Assembly (NCBI GenBank): GCA_963701715.1
Contig: CAVPAX010000003.1
Span: forward strand, 62,001 to 126,000
Reading direction: 5' to 3'
DNA from: Methylotenera_A sp963701715
Lineage (GTDB): Bacteria > Pseudomonadota > Gammaproteobacteria > Burkholderiales > Methylophilaceae
DNA: 64,000 bases
A model generated the notes under the pieces. It saw nothing but the letters and a program-made list of their open reading frames with translations, did no database searches and was not told where the DNA came from. The position numbers and the translations under genes are program-made. Shown in pieces: positions 9,528 through 17,319 of this stretch. Position 1 is the stretch's first letter; the number at the start of each line of letters is the position of its first letter.

Positions 9528-12059
9528 TTATTTTTGAGTTTCTACCATCACCAAAGGTGCGCCATCAGTTTTTGCTTCAGCACTTTTTTTCCAGTTTGGT
9601 GCTTTGCGCGGGGCTTTAGGTTTTACAGGCTCCTCGACTGAAATAGTAACTTTAGCTTCATTTTTGGTTTCTACCAATTGCAGGCCACTTGCAGCTAAAT
9701 CTACCGGTTTAGAAGGTTTAGGTTTGCGTGAGGCAGGTTTCTTCTCAGCTTTCGCTTTTGCTACCACTTCAGCTTTTGGTGCTTTTTCAACAAATGCCAA
9801 GGACTCAATAACTGCTTCACTGGTTTTAGCTGGTTTTTTGGCTTTACCAGACGTTTTTGCAGGCACTTCGGCAGTAGGCTCGGCAGCCAATATTGGTGCT
9901 GCCTCTAGGGCGGCGCTTACTGGGATAGATTCATTCTGCTCAAAAGTTGGTACAGATACATTTGGTTCGCGATTGGCATCACGGTCCCTGTTTCTGTTGC
10001 GATTACGTCCTCCGCGGCGACTGCGACCGCTGCGTTCTTGACGTTGCGCTTGGTTTGCATCAACTGCAGTATCACCTTGCGGTGATACTACTGCGGCTGT
10101 TTCAATCTTTTCCACACGGTTTTCTGTAGGTCGATTTTCGGAGATCCTCTCGGGCCTAGGTGTGCGTTCAGCTCGCTGCTGATTATTGGCCTGTGGTGAA
10201 CGTTGTCCTTGTTGCGGCCTGTCCCCACGCTCTATGTTGCGGTCGCGATTGTTACGGTTACGATTACGGTCACGTCCGTTGCGGTTACGGTCACGATTGC
10301 TTTCGCGGCTATCACGTGCTTCGCGTGCAGCTTGGTCGTCTGCCTTTTCTTCAATTTTTACTTCACCCTCACCAGCCAGCCATTTTTTAATACGGCCTAA
10401 AAATGATGTTTTAGTTGCAGTTGCAACAGGTTTTTCATCCACGATGGGTGCGGAAGTTGCAGGCGTAATGCCTTTTACCAAGGCTTCTGGCGCAGAGGGC
10501 TTAGCTTCTTCGTTCAAGCTGCGTACGTAAGCGGTTTCGGCAGGCAATTCCACCATTTTATAGCTGGCTTGCGAGGTTTCTTCGTTTACGTCGTCATGCT
10601 TAATGCGTGTGATGCTGTAGTTTGGTGTTTCCATATGGATGTTTGGAATCAAAATCACTTCCACACCCATGCGCTGCTCGATTTTGTGAATATCAGCACG
10701 TTTTTCATTTAACAAGAAAGTAGCGGCCTCAACAGGCAACTGCACCTGAATAATTGCGCTATTGTCTTTCATGGCCTCTTCTTGTGTAATGCGTAAGATA
10801 TGCAGGGCTGTGGATTCAATGCCACGAATATGGCCAGTGCCGTTACAACGTGGACAGACAGCGTGATTGGTTTCGCCAAGACTAGGGCGCAGACGTTGGC
10901 GTGATAATTCAAGCAAGCCAAAGCGTGAAATCTTGCCTGTTTGCACGCGTGCACGGTCAGCATGCAAGGCGTCACGCAAGGCGTTTTCTACATCTCGCTG
11001 GTTGCGTGGATTTTCCATATCGATAAAGTCGATCACCACCAAGCCACCCAAATCACGTAGGCGTAATTGGCGTGCAACTTCATCCGCAGCTTCTAGATTG
11101 GTATTGAAGGCCGTTTGCTCAATGTCACTGCCTTTAATGGAACGACCAGAGTTTACATCAACAGATACAAGGGCTTCGGTATGGTCAATTACAATGGCAC
11201 CACCTGAAGGCAAGCGTACTTCACGTGAAAAGGCGGATTCGATTTGGTGCTCGATTTGAAAGCGAGAGAACAATGGCACTTCATCTTGATACAGTTTTAC
11301 ACGTGTTACATTACCAGGCATCACGTGGTTCATAAATTGTACGGCTTGTTCGTATACGTCAGGCGTGTCAATTAAAATCTCGCCGATATCCGCACTAAAA
11401 TAATCTCGAATGGCGCGAATAACCAGGCTACCTTCCTGATAGATAAGAAATGCTCCAGCCTGAATATGTGAGGCCTCCTCTACAGCTGTCCATAACTGCG
11501 TGAGGTAGTTTAAATCCCACTGTAATTCTTCTGCATTACGGCCGATACCAGCGGTACGTGCGATGATGCTCATGCCCTTTGGTACTTCTAGTTGCGCCAA
11601 TACATCACGTAACTCATTACGGTCTTCACCTTCAATGCGGCGCGAGACGCCACCGCCACGAGGATTGTTTGGCATCAACACCAAATAGCGGCCGGCTAAA
11701 GAAATGAAAGTGGTGAGTGCCGCACCTTTGTTGCCGCGCTCATCTTTATCCACTTGTACGATGAGCTCCTGGCCTTCTTTAATCACGTCTTGAATACGCG
11801 TGCGACCACCTTCGGATTTGTCCGAAAAATAGCTACGTGATATTTCCTTGAAAGGTAAAAAGCCGTGGCGTTCGGTGCCGTAATCGACGAATGCCGCTTC
11901 TAGTGAAGGCTCTACGCGGGTAATGACGCCCTTGTAAATGTTGCTTTTGCGCTGTTCTTTTCCAGCGTGTTCTATGTCTAAATCAATAAGCTTTTGTCCA
12001 TCGACAATCGCAACGCGTAATTCTTCCGATTGCGTTGCATTAAATAACATGCGTTTCAT
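9528..12059 (-). CDS. rne: Ribonuclease E
   Basis: Endoribonuclease at the core of bacterial mRNA decay and rRNA/tRNA processing. The N-terminal half (to about residue 500) has the S1 region (KSNIYKGVITRVEPSLEAAFVDYG), the DNase I-like part with VDVNSG and VVIDFIDM, and the zinc-link CPRCNGTG. The C-terminal ~300 residues are low-complexity: an Arg/Asn/Asp-rich stretch (about residues 590-690) suited to RNA binding, then an Ala/Lys/Pro/Glu-rich tail that could scaffold a degradosome. The length, 843, is between RNase G (~490) and E. coli RNase E (1061). The upstream leader is unusually structured and carries an FNR box over a predicted promoter. Confidence 0.96.
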   Translation of the reverse strand: MKRMLFNATQSEELRVAIVDGQKLIDLDIEHAGKEQRKSNIYKGVITRVEPSLEAAFVDYGTERHGFLPFKEISRSYFSDKSEGGRTRIQDVIKEGQELIVQVDKDERGNKGAALTTFISLAGRYLVLMPNNPRGGGVSRRIEGEDRNELRDVLAQLEVPKGMSIIARTAGIGRNAEELQWDLNYLTQLWTAVEEASHIQAGAFLIYQEGSLVIRAIRDYFSADIGEILIDTPDVYEQAVQFMNHVMPGNVTRVKLYQDEVPLFSRFQIEHQIESAFSREVRLPSGGAIVIDHTEALVSVDVNSGRSIKGSDIEQTAFNTNLEAADEVARQLRLRDLGGLVVIDFIDMENPRNQRDVENALRDALHADRARVQTGKISRFGLLELSRQRLRPSLGETNHAVCPRCNGTGHIRGIESTALHILRITQEEAMKDNSAIIQVQLPVEAATFLLNEKRADIHKIEQRMGVEVILIPNIHMETPNYSITRIKHDDVNEETSQASYKMVELPAETAYVRSLNEEAKPSAPEALVKGITPATSAPIVDEKPVATATKTSFLGRIKKWLAGEGEVKIEEKADDQAAREARDSRESNRDRNRNGRDRNRNRNNRDRNIERGDRPQQGQRSPQANNQQRAERTPRPERISENRPTENRVEKIETAAVVSPQGDTAVDANQAQRQERSGRSRRGGRNRNRNRDRDANREPNVSVPTFEQNESIPVSAALEAAPILAAEPTAEVPAKTSGKAKKPAKTSEAVIESLAFVEKAPKAEVVAKAKAEKKPASRKPKPSKPVDLAASGLQLVETKNEAKVTISVEEPVKPKAPRKAPNWKKSAEAKTDGAPLVMVETQK

Positions 12060-12067
12060 TGTATGCT

Positions 12068-12083
12068 CCCGCGCTCAAGCGGG
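12068..12083 (-). promoter_or_regulatory. Hairpin covering the rne Shine-Dalgarno
   Basis: On the minus strand CCCGC-TTGAGC-GCGGG forms a stem whose 3' arm contains the first Gs of the GGGAG ribosome-binding site, 8 nt before the rne ATG. A second small hairpin (CAGAG/CTCTG, 12096-12113) lies just upstream. This could limit ribosome access; RNase E genes are known to be autoregulated through their leaders. Confidence 0.5.
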
Positions 12084-12189
12084 CAGACTGTTTGACAGAG
12101 GGCTAAAGCTCTGAAGGCTTAATTTGACTAGAATAATCTAGATTTTGTTTTAATCGTGCGCTTTATGTAACGCAACATGGTGCAACTAA

Positions 12190-12257
12190 AATCAACCCAG
12201 CTTGCAGTTATGACTGCAGCGCATGCCGCAGAACTTACTGCGTTCATGTTGGTTGAT
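12190..12257 (-). ncRNA. Predicted branched RNA element in the rne 5' leader
   Basis: A closing stem ATCAACC/GGTTGAT (12191-12197/12251-12257) encloses two hairpins: TGCAGT-TATG-ACTGCA (12203-12218) and CGCAG-AACTTA-CTGCG (12227-12242). It lies 130-200 nt before the rne start, inside the leader predicted from the promoter at 12282-12310. By analogy, enteric rne leaders contain hairpins through which RNase E controls its own mRNA. It is not a tRNA: no T-arm or anticodon arm of the right size exists on either strand. The structure was drawn by eye, without energy calculation. Confidence 0.45.
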
Positions 12258-12281
12258 CTTAAAATTTTTACTGCACCTTAA

Positions 12282-12310
12282 AATTTATGCCAAAGCTTGA
12301 TTTTTATCAA
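12282..12310 (-). promoter_or_regulatory. Predicted sigma-70 promoter of rne
   Basis: On the minus strand TTGATA (12305-12310), a 17-bp spacer and TAAATT (12282-12287). It would start transcription near 12275, giving a leader of about 215 nt that includes the branched element. The -35 lies inside the FNR box. Confidence 0.45.
12297..12310. promoter_or_regulatory. FNR box in the rne-rluC intergenic region
   Basis: TTGATTTTTATCAA matches the FNR consensus TTGAT-N4-ATCAA in all ten fixed positions. An FNR with the matching recognition helix is encoded at 63168-63884. Overlap with the predicted rne -35 suggests anaerobic repression of rne (inference). The rest of the 480-bp gap (12060-12539) holds no gene I can support. 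Confidence 0.65.
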
Positions 12311-12472
12311 CACTGGGCACAAATCCGTTAAAATTCTGTCTTCAGTAACTTTAGTCGCGTTTATGTTTATTTGTCTGCGGCGGCTAGAGCGCATTTTTTT
12401 ATCGCTACTTTAAAAATATGGCGAGCGGTATTAGCCAAGTATATTTTGTCACGTTTATTATGTTGATTGAGT

Positions 12473-12501
12473 AACGCTAAAGCGATTTAAATTCAACAAC
12501 A
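12473..12501 (+). promoter_or_regulatory. Predicted promoter of rluC
   Basis: TTGATT (12473-12478), 17-bp spacer, TTTAAA (12496-12501), about 40 bp before the rluC ATG. Only moderate similarity to consensus. Confidence 0.35.
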
Positions 12502-12539
12502 TGCTAAGTATAGGCGTTATCACTCTTTAAAGCAAAATT

Positions 12540-13532
12540 ATGATGCAAATAGAACGAAATAATATAATCAGTGCAGATTCGGCAGCTAGTCTTACTGTGG
12601 ATGAAGCTAGTGATGGACAGCGTATTGATAATTTTCTCGCAAAAATGCTTAAAGGAGTTCCTAAAAGCCATATTTACCGTATTTTGCGTAGCGGTGAGGT
12701 GCGCGTCAATAAAGGTCGTATTGATGCATCGCATAAGCTCGCGCTTGGTGACATTGTGCGCGTTCCACCGATACGTGTTGCTACCGTCGAAAAAGAAGTG
12801 ACAAACACACCTGCCGCATCAATATTAGAAAAGACCGTTATTTTTGAAGATGATGCATTATTAGTAATTGATAAACCAGCTGGGTTTGCAGTGCATGGGG
12901 GTAGCGGAGTGAGTCGAGGCGTGATTGAGCAACTGCGATTGGAGCGCCCGAAAGCGAAATTTTTAGAGCTTGTACACAGATTGGATCGCGAAACCTCCGG
13001 TGTGCTTATGCTTGCAAAAAAGCGTGCAGCATTAGTGGCTTTGCATGAAGCCATCCGCAACAATCAAACAGATAAGCGTTATGTAATGCTGGTTGCGGGC
13101 GATTGGACTGAAAAAAAGAAGCGCGTGAAGTTGGATTTACAAAAATATGTGTTACCTAACGGTGAGCGCCGCGTCAATGTAGTGACTGATATAAGCAAGG
13201 ATAAATATGGAGAGGCGCAAGTTTCAGAAACTATTTTTTATCTGAAACAGAATTTTCCTGGGTTTAGTTTGCTCGAAGCGCAACTTGTCACAGGCCGCAC
13301 GCACCAACTTCGCGTGCAATTGGCACATTTGGGTTTTCCTATTGCCGGAGATGACAAGTATGGTGATTTTGCGCTCAACAAGTCTCTGGCAAAAAAAGGC
13401 TTAAAACGGATGTTCTTACATTCGGCTGAAACAAATCTACGGCATCCTGTATCCGGTGAGAAATTAAAATTGATTGCGCCTCTACCGGCTGAGCTACAAA
13501 AATTTATTGAGAAGTTAGAAGGAAATGGTTAG
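12540..13532 (+). CDS. rluC: 23S rRNA pseudouridine synthase RluC
   Basis: Converts specific uridines in 23S rRNA to pseudouridine (955, 2504 and 2580 in E. coli). An S4 RNA-binding domain (residues ~25-75) precedes the RluA-family catalytic domain with HRLDRETSGVLMLAKK, including the catalytic Asp. The late motif TGRTHQLRVQLAHLG is present. The length, 330 residues, is normal. It heads a plus-strand run with the HAD phosphatase, Rieske protein and sppA; 5 bp separate it from the next gene. RluC-HAD-Rieske-SppA order recurs in other betaproteobacteria as far as I recall. Confidence 0.95.
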   Translation: MMQIERNNIISADSAASLTVDEASDGQRIDNFLAKMLKGVPKSHIYRILRSGEVRVNKGRIDASHKLALGDIVRVPPIRVATVEKEVTNTPAASILEKTVIFEDDALLVIDKPAGFAVHGGSGVSRGVIEQLRLERPKAKFLELVHRLDRETSGVLMLAKKRAALVALHEAIRNNQTDKRYVMLVAGDWTEKKKRVKLDLQKYVLPNGERRVNVVTDISKDKYGEAQVSETIFYLKQNFPGFSLLEAQLVTGRTHQLRVQLAHLGFPIAGDDKYGDFALNKSLAKKGLKRMFLHSAETNLRHPVSGEKLKLIAPLPAELQKFIEKLEGNG

Positions 13533-13537
13533 AAATA

Positions 13538-14194
13538 ATGAATAAAGAGTTTGATTTAATTGTATGGGATTGGGATGGCACGCTCGCTGATTCAGCTGGC
13601 ATGATTACCAATGCCATTGTGGATGCGGCAACACAAGTGGGGTTGCCCGCACTAAGCCCGGAAGCGGCTCGTAATATTATCGGGCTTGGGTTAAGAGAGT
13701 CTATTCACGCCTTGTACGGCGACATACCCGCAGATCAGGCGCAGGCGTTGGCTACACAATACAGCGCCAATTATTATGCGGGTGAGCAGGCAATCCCTTT
13801 ATTTGAGGGGGCAAAAGAGACTATTGTCGAGCTTAATCGGCGCGGCTATAAACTGGCCGTGGCAACTGGCAAGGGGAGGCGAGGACTTAATCTGGCATTA
13901 GAGCATTGCGGTTTGGGAAATTATTTTCATACTACCCGTACCATGGATGAGTGTTTCTCTAAGCCACACCCACAAATGCTGGATGAGATCATGGATGCTT
14001 GTGTGATATCACCAGAACGTACTTTGATGATTGGCGATACCAGCTATGATTTGCAAATGGCCAAAAATGCTAATGTGCAAGCTGTTGCAGTAACCTATGG
14101 AGCGCAATCGCATGATAAATTATTGAGTTACAATAGCATTGAAATATTCCATCAATTTAATGACTTAAGCGCTTGGTTGTTGACTCATGCATAA
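13538..14194 (+). CDS. HAD-superfamily hydrolase, phosphoglycolate phosphatase-like
   Basis: 218-residue HAD phosphatase. Motif I is WDWDGTLADS (nucleophile Asp and acid/base Asp present; W replaces the usual F), motif II is in AVATGKGRRG, Lys is in CFSKPHP, and motif IV is MIGDTSYDLQMA. The cap domain is helical, as in Gph/PGP-like enzymes. It removes phosphate from a small metabolite; phosphoglycolate is a guess from family resemblance. Its last 8 bp overlap the Rieske gene start, indicating translational coupling. Confidence 0.88.
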   Translation: MNKEFDLIVWDWDGTLADSAGMITNAIVDAATQVGLPALSPEAARNIIGLGLRESIHALYGDIPADQAQALATQYSANYYAGEQAIPLFEGAKETIVELNRRGYKLAVATGKGRRGLNLALEHCGLGNYFHTTRTMDECFSKPHPQMLDEIMDACVISPERTLMIGDTSYDLQMAKNANVQAVAVTYGAQSHDKLLSYNSIEIFHQFNDLSAWLLTHA

Positions 14195-14558
14195 AAATAC
14201 CATTGTTTTAGATAGCCGCGATTTGCATGAGAAATCTTTAGGCTTGCGTTTTCCATTGCCACAGTTAGGTGAGTTTGCCACGGGTTTTGTGGTGCGCTAT
14301 CAAGGTAAAGCACATGCTTATGTGAATCAATGTGCACATGTGTCGGTAGAGCTGGACTGGAATCAAGGCGAATTTTTTACAGCAAGTAAAGACTATTTGA
14401 TATGTGCCACACATGGTGCGCATTATCGGCCTGATAATGGTTTTTGTGTGATGGGGCCATGCAAAGGCAAGAGCTTGCAAATGTTACCTGTTACAGAGCA
14501 GAATCATCAAATAACGATTCATGTTGACCAACTGCATCAATCCAATAGAAAAATTTAA
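14187..14558 (+). CDS. Rieske-type 2Fe-2S protein
   Basis: A 123-residue single-domain ferredoxin. The two cluster-binding boxes are CAH (in NQCAHVSVEL) and CATH (in LICATHGAHY), giving the expected two Cys and two His. No signal peptide or membrane segment is seen, so it is probably cytoplasmic, of the dioxygenase-ferredoxin type rather than the bc1 type. No partner oxygenase is adjacent. It overlaps the HAD gene by 8 bp and is followed by sppA after 14 bp. Its physiological partner is unknown. Confidence 0.88.
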   Translation: MHKNTIVLDSRDLHEKSLGLRFPLPQLGEFATGFVVRYQGKAHAYVNQCAHVSVELDWNQGEFFTASKDYLICATHGAHYRPDNGFCVMGPCKGKSLQMLPVTEQNHQITIHVDQLHQSNRKI

Positions 14559-14572
14559 ATAGGAAAAATAGT

Positions 14573-15526
14573 ATGTCCGAGCAGATAGAACCACCAAATA
14601 TTAACTGGCAGCAGCAGACTATAGAAAAGCTGGCATTGTCTGGATTGAAAGAGCAGCAAACCGCGCGCCGATGGAGCATATTCTTTAAATTGCTTACTTT
14701 TGGCTACCTGTTGTTGTTGCTGATTGTGGCATTAGGTTTGTTCGGCGACAAAAATGTGGCTGGCCCTCACACGGCTTTAATTGACATTAATGGTGTGATT
14801 GAGGCGGGCGGTGAAGTCAATGCTGATTCTGTCATTAGCAGCTTGAATGACGCATACGAAAGCCATGGCACCAAGGGCATTATTTTGCGCTTTAACACAC
14901 CTGGCGGCAGTCCTGTGCAGGCAGGCATCATTAATGACGAAATCGTGCGCCAAAAGAAACTGCACCCAAAAATTCCGGTATATGGTGTGGTGGAGGACAT
15001 TTGTGCTTCTGGCGGCTATTACATTGCAGCAGCAACCGATAAAATCTACGTGGATAAAGCCAGTATTGTGGGTTCAATCGGTGTTCTGATGGATGGATAC
15101 GGTTTTACTGAGGTGATGAAAAAGGTGGGTGTCGAACGCCGTTTAATGACCGCGGGAGAAAACAAAGCCATGCTGGATCCATTTTCACCAGTCAACCCGA
15201 AACACCTGGCCTTAGCACAAACTATGTTAAATGAAGTGCATGAACAGTTTAAGAATGTGGTGCGTGAAGGGCGCGGCAACCGCCTCAAAGAAACGCCAGA
15301 GGTGTTCAGCGGCCTGTTTTGGAGTGGTGAGCAAAGTATTAAGCTGGGGCTTGCTGATGCACTTGGCAGTGCCGATTATGTTGCACGTGAAGTCATCAAG
15401 CAGGAAGACATTGTCGATTATACTTACCAGGAAACAGTGGTAGACCGTTTTGCAAAACGCTTAGGCGCTGGTATGGCAAAGGCGATTGGAATTGACGCAC
15501 TGGCTAAAGGTTTACAGCTTAGATAA
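14573..15526 (+). CDS. sppA: Signal peptide peptidase SppA, S49 family
   Basis: Membrane-anchored serine protease that degrades cleaved signal peptides. A single N-terminal transmembrane segment (residues ~42-62) is followed by the S49 domain. The nucleophile Ser is in CASGGYYIA and the general-base Lys in GENKAMLDPF. At 317 residues it is the short, single-domain form. It is last in the rluC operon and is followed by a strong terminator. Confidence 0.93.
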   Translation: MSEQIEPPNINWQQQTIEKLALSGLKEQQTARRWSIFFKLLTFGYLLLLLIVALGLFGDKNVAGPHTALIDINGVIEAGGEVNADSVISSLNDAYESHGTKGIILRFNTPGGSPVQAGIINDEIVRQKKLHPKIPVYGVVEDICASGGYYIAAATDKIYVDKASIVGSIGVLMDGYGFTEVMKKVGVERRLMTAGENKAMLDPFSPVNPKHLALAQTMLNEVHEQFKNVVREGRGNRLKETPEVFSGLFWSGEQSIKLGLADALGSADYVAREVIKQEDIVDYTYQETVVDRFAKRLGAGMAKAIGIDALAKGLQLR

Positions 15527-15545
15527 CTAAAATAAGCGAAAATTG

Positions 15546-15590
15546 ACGCCCTGAAAGCCAATATCCATGCGGCTCTCAGGGCGTGTTTTT
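15546..15590 (+). terminator. Rho-independent terminator after sppA
   Basis: ACGCCCTGA/TCAGGGCGT stem extended by AGCC/GGCT after one mismatch, then GTTTTT. It may also help end the convergent pgi transcript. Confidence 0.9.
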
Positions 15591-15595
15591 GTGGT

Positions 15596-17248
15596 TCATC
15601 TTAATTTTTTGGTGTGATTAATCAAACCGTTGGTTGAACTGTCATAATTGCTCACAACTTCATCGCTTGTCAGTTGCGGCAATATTTGCTGTGCGATTTG
15701 TTTGCCGTATTCCACACCCCATTGGTCAAAGCTATTGATATCCCAAATCATACCTTGCACAAATATTTTGTGTTCATAAAGTGCGATTAACTTACCCAAA
15801 GTGTTTGGTGTGAGTTTGTCAAACAAAATAGAGGTGGTAGGACGGTTGCCTTCAAATACTTTGTGCGGCAGTAAATTTTCAAGTGCTTCGCCGCTCATGC
15901 CTTGCTGTTCGAGCTCGGCGCGTGCCTGTTCTTTAGTTTTGCCTAGCATGAGCGCTTGCGTTTGCGCCAGAAAATTAGCCAGTAAAATCTTGTGATGTGC
16001 ATAGCCATGTTTGCCAATTGCGTAGTGACTATGTACCGGAATCAAGAAATCAGCAGGAACAATTTGTGTGCCTTGGTGAATCAACTGGTAAAACGCATGT
16101 TGTCCATTGGTGCCGGCTTCGCCCCAAATTACCGGGCCGGTTTTGTATTGAATGCGTTTGCCATCACGGCATATAAACTTACCGTTACTTTCCATATCAG
16201 CTTGTTGCATATAGGCTGGAAAGCGCGCCATTCCTTGGTCGTAGGGCAGTATGGCATTGGTGTCGACATGGAAAAAATTGTTATACCAAATACCTATTAA
16301 TGCCATGATGACCGGGATGTTCTGCTCGAGCGGCGCGGTTCTGAAGTGGTTGTCCATCTCATGTCCGCCACTCAATAGCGCTTCAAAGTTGTCCATGCCC
16401 ACGTACAAGGCAATAGATAGGCCAATGGCAGACCAGAGTGAATAGCGGCCACCGACCCAATCCCAAAATGCGAACATGTTGGCGGTATCAATGCCAAATT
16501 CTTGTACTGCCTTTGCATTGGTTGAAAGTGCCACAAAATGCTTGGCCACATGTGCCTCATTCTTGGCAGATTCTAAAAACCAGGTACGCGCAGAGTGCGC
16601 ATTGGTCATGGTTTCTTGTGTCGTGAAGGTTTTTGAGGCCACAATAAACAGCGTGGTTTCAGCGTTGCACTTTTCCAGTGCTCGCATCAAATGAGCACCA
16701 TCAATATTGGACACAAAGTGAATATTCAGATTGGGGCTAGCATAGGGTTTAAGTGCATCGCAGACCATGACAGGGCCCAAATCAGAGCCGCCAATGCCAA
16801 TATTTACAATGTCCGTAATACGCTTGCCCGAATAACCTTTCCATTCACCGTTACGCACTTTGTTAGAAAATAAGCGCATTTGCGTGAGCACGGCATTTAC
16901 ATCCGGCATCACGTCTTTACCATCTACATAAACTGGTGTATTAGAGCGATTGCGCAGGGCGGTGTGAAGCACGGCGCGGTTTTCAGTAATATTGATTTTT
17001 TCGCCGGAGAACATTTTATCGCGCCAGCTTTCAATGTTAGCCTCTCTCGCTAACTGTAACAGCAACGGCAAAGTTTCATCGTTCATGCGATGTTTGGAGA
17101 AGTCGAACAAGATGTCAGCAAACTTAAGACTGTATTTGTCAAAACGCTTAGGATCATTGGCGAAGAAGTCGCGCATATGCGTTGTTGCGATGATTTTTTC
17201 GTGCTCACAGAGCTTTTGCCATACCGGAAGTGTAGTTAATGCAGCCAT
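15596..17248 (-). CDS. pgi: Glucose-6-phosphate isomerase
   Basis: Interconverts glucose-6-phosphate and fructose-6-phosphate. The family signatures are present: GIGGSDLGP, FVSNIDG, FWDWVGGRYSLWS and the late GMIWDINSFDQWGVEYGK. The length, 550 residues, is standard. In RuMP-cycle methylotrophs this step links fructose phosphates to glycogen and the oxidative pentose phosphate route, which fits its place next to glgB/glgC. It is convergent with sppA; glgB lies 71 bp upstream on the same strand. Confidence 0.97.
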   Translation of the reverse strand: MAALTTLPVWQKLCEHEKIIATTHMRDFFANDPKRFDKYSLKFADILFDFSKHRMNDETLPLLLQLAREANIESWRDKMFSGEKINITENRAVLHTALRNRSNTPVYVDGKDVMPDVNAVLTQMRLFSNKVRNGEWKGYSGKRITDIVNIGIGGSDLGPVMVCDALKPYASPNLNIHFVSNIDGAHLMRALEKCNAETTLFIVASKTFTTQETMTNAHSARTWFLESAKNEAHVAKHFVALSTNAKAVQEFGIDTANMFAFWDWVGGRYSLWSAIGLSIALYVGMDNFEALLSGGHEMDNHFRTAPLEQNIPVIMALIGIWYNNFFHVDTNAILPYDQGMARFPAYMQQADMESNGKFICRDGKRIQYKTGPVIWGEAGTNGQHAFYQLIHQGTQIVPADFLIPVHSHYAIGKHGYAHHKILLANFLAQTQALMLGKTKEQARAELEQQGMSGEALENLLPHKVFEGNRPTTSILFDKLTPNTLGKLIALYEHKIFVQGMIWDINSFDQWGVEYGKQIAQQILPQLTSDEVVSNYDSSTNGLINHTKKLR

Positions 17249-17319
17249 TTGAATATTCGTTCTTTAATTTAGTTACTTTGTAAGTTTTAAAACATCCCTG
17301 ATTTAATAATAACTACTTT

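Noticed and set aside
9604..10530. Open frames on the plus strand opposite the rne C-terminal region
   Set aside because: They mirror the low-complexity Arg/Ala/Lys-rich part of rne; amino-acid composition is extreme and no ribosome-binding site or homology is visible.
12190..12257. Possible tRNA, because a 7-bp closing stem encloses hairpins
   Set aside because: No T-loop GTTC, no 7-nt anticodon loop, no CCA and wrong arm spacing on both strands; kept as a leader structure instead.
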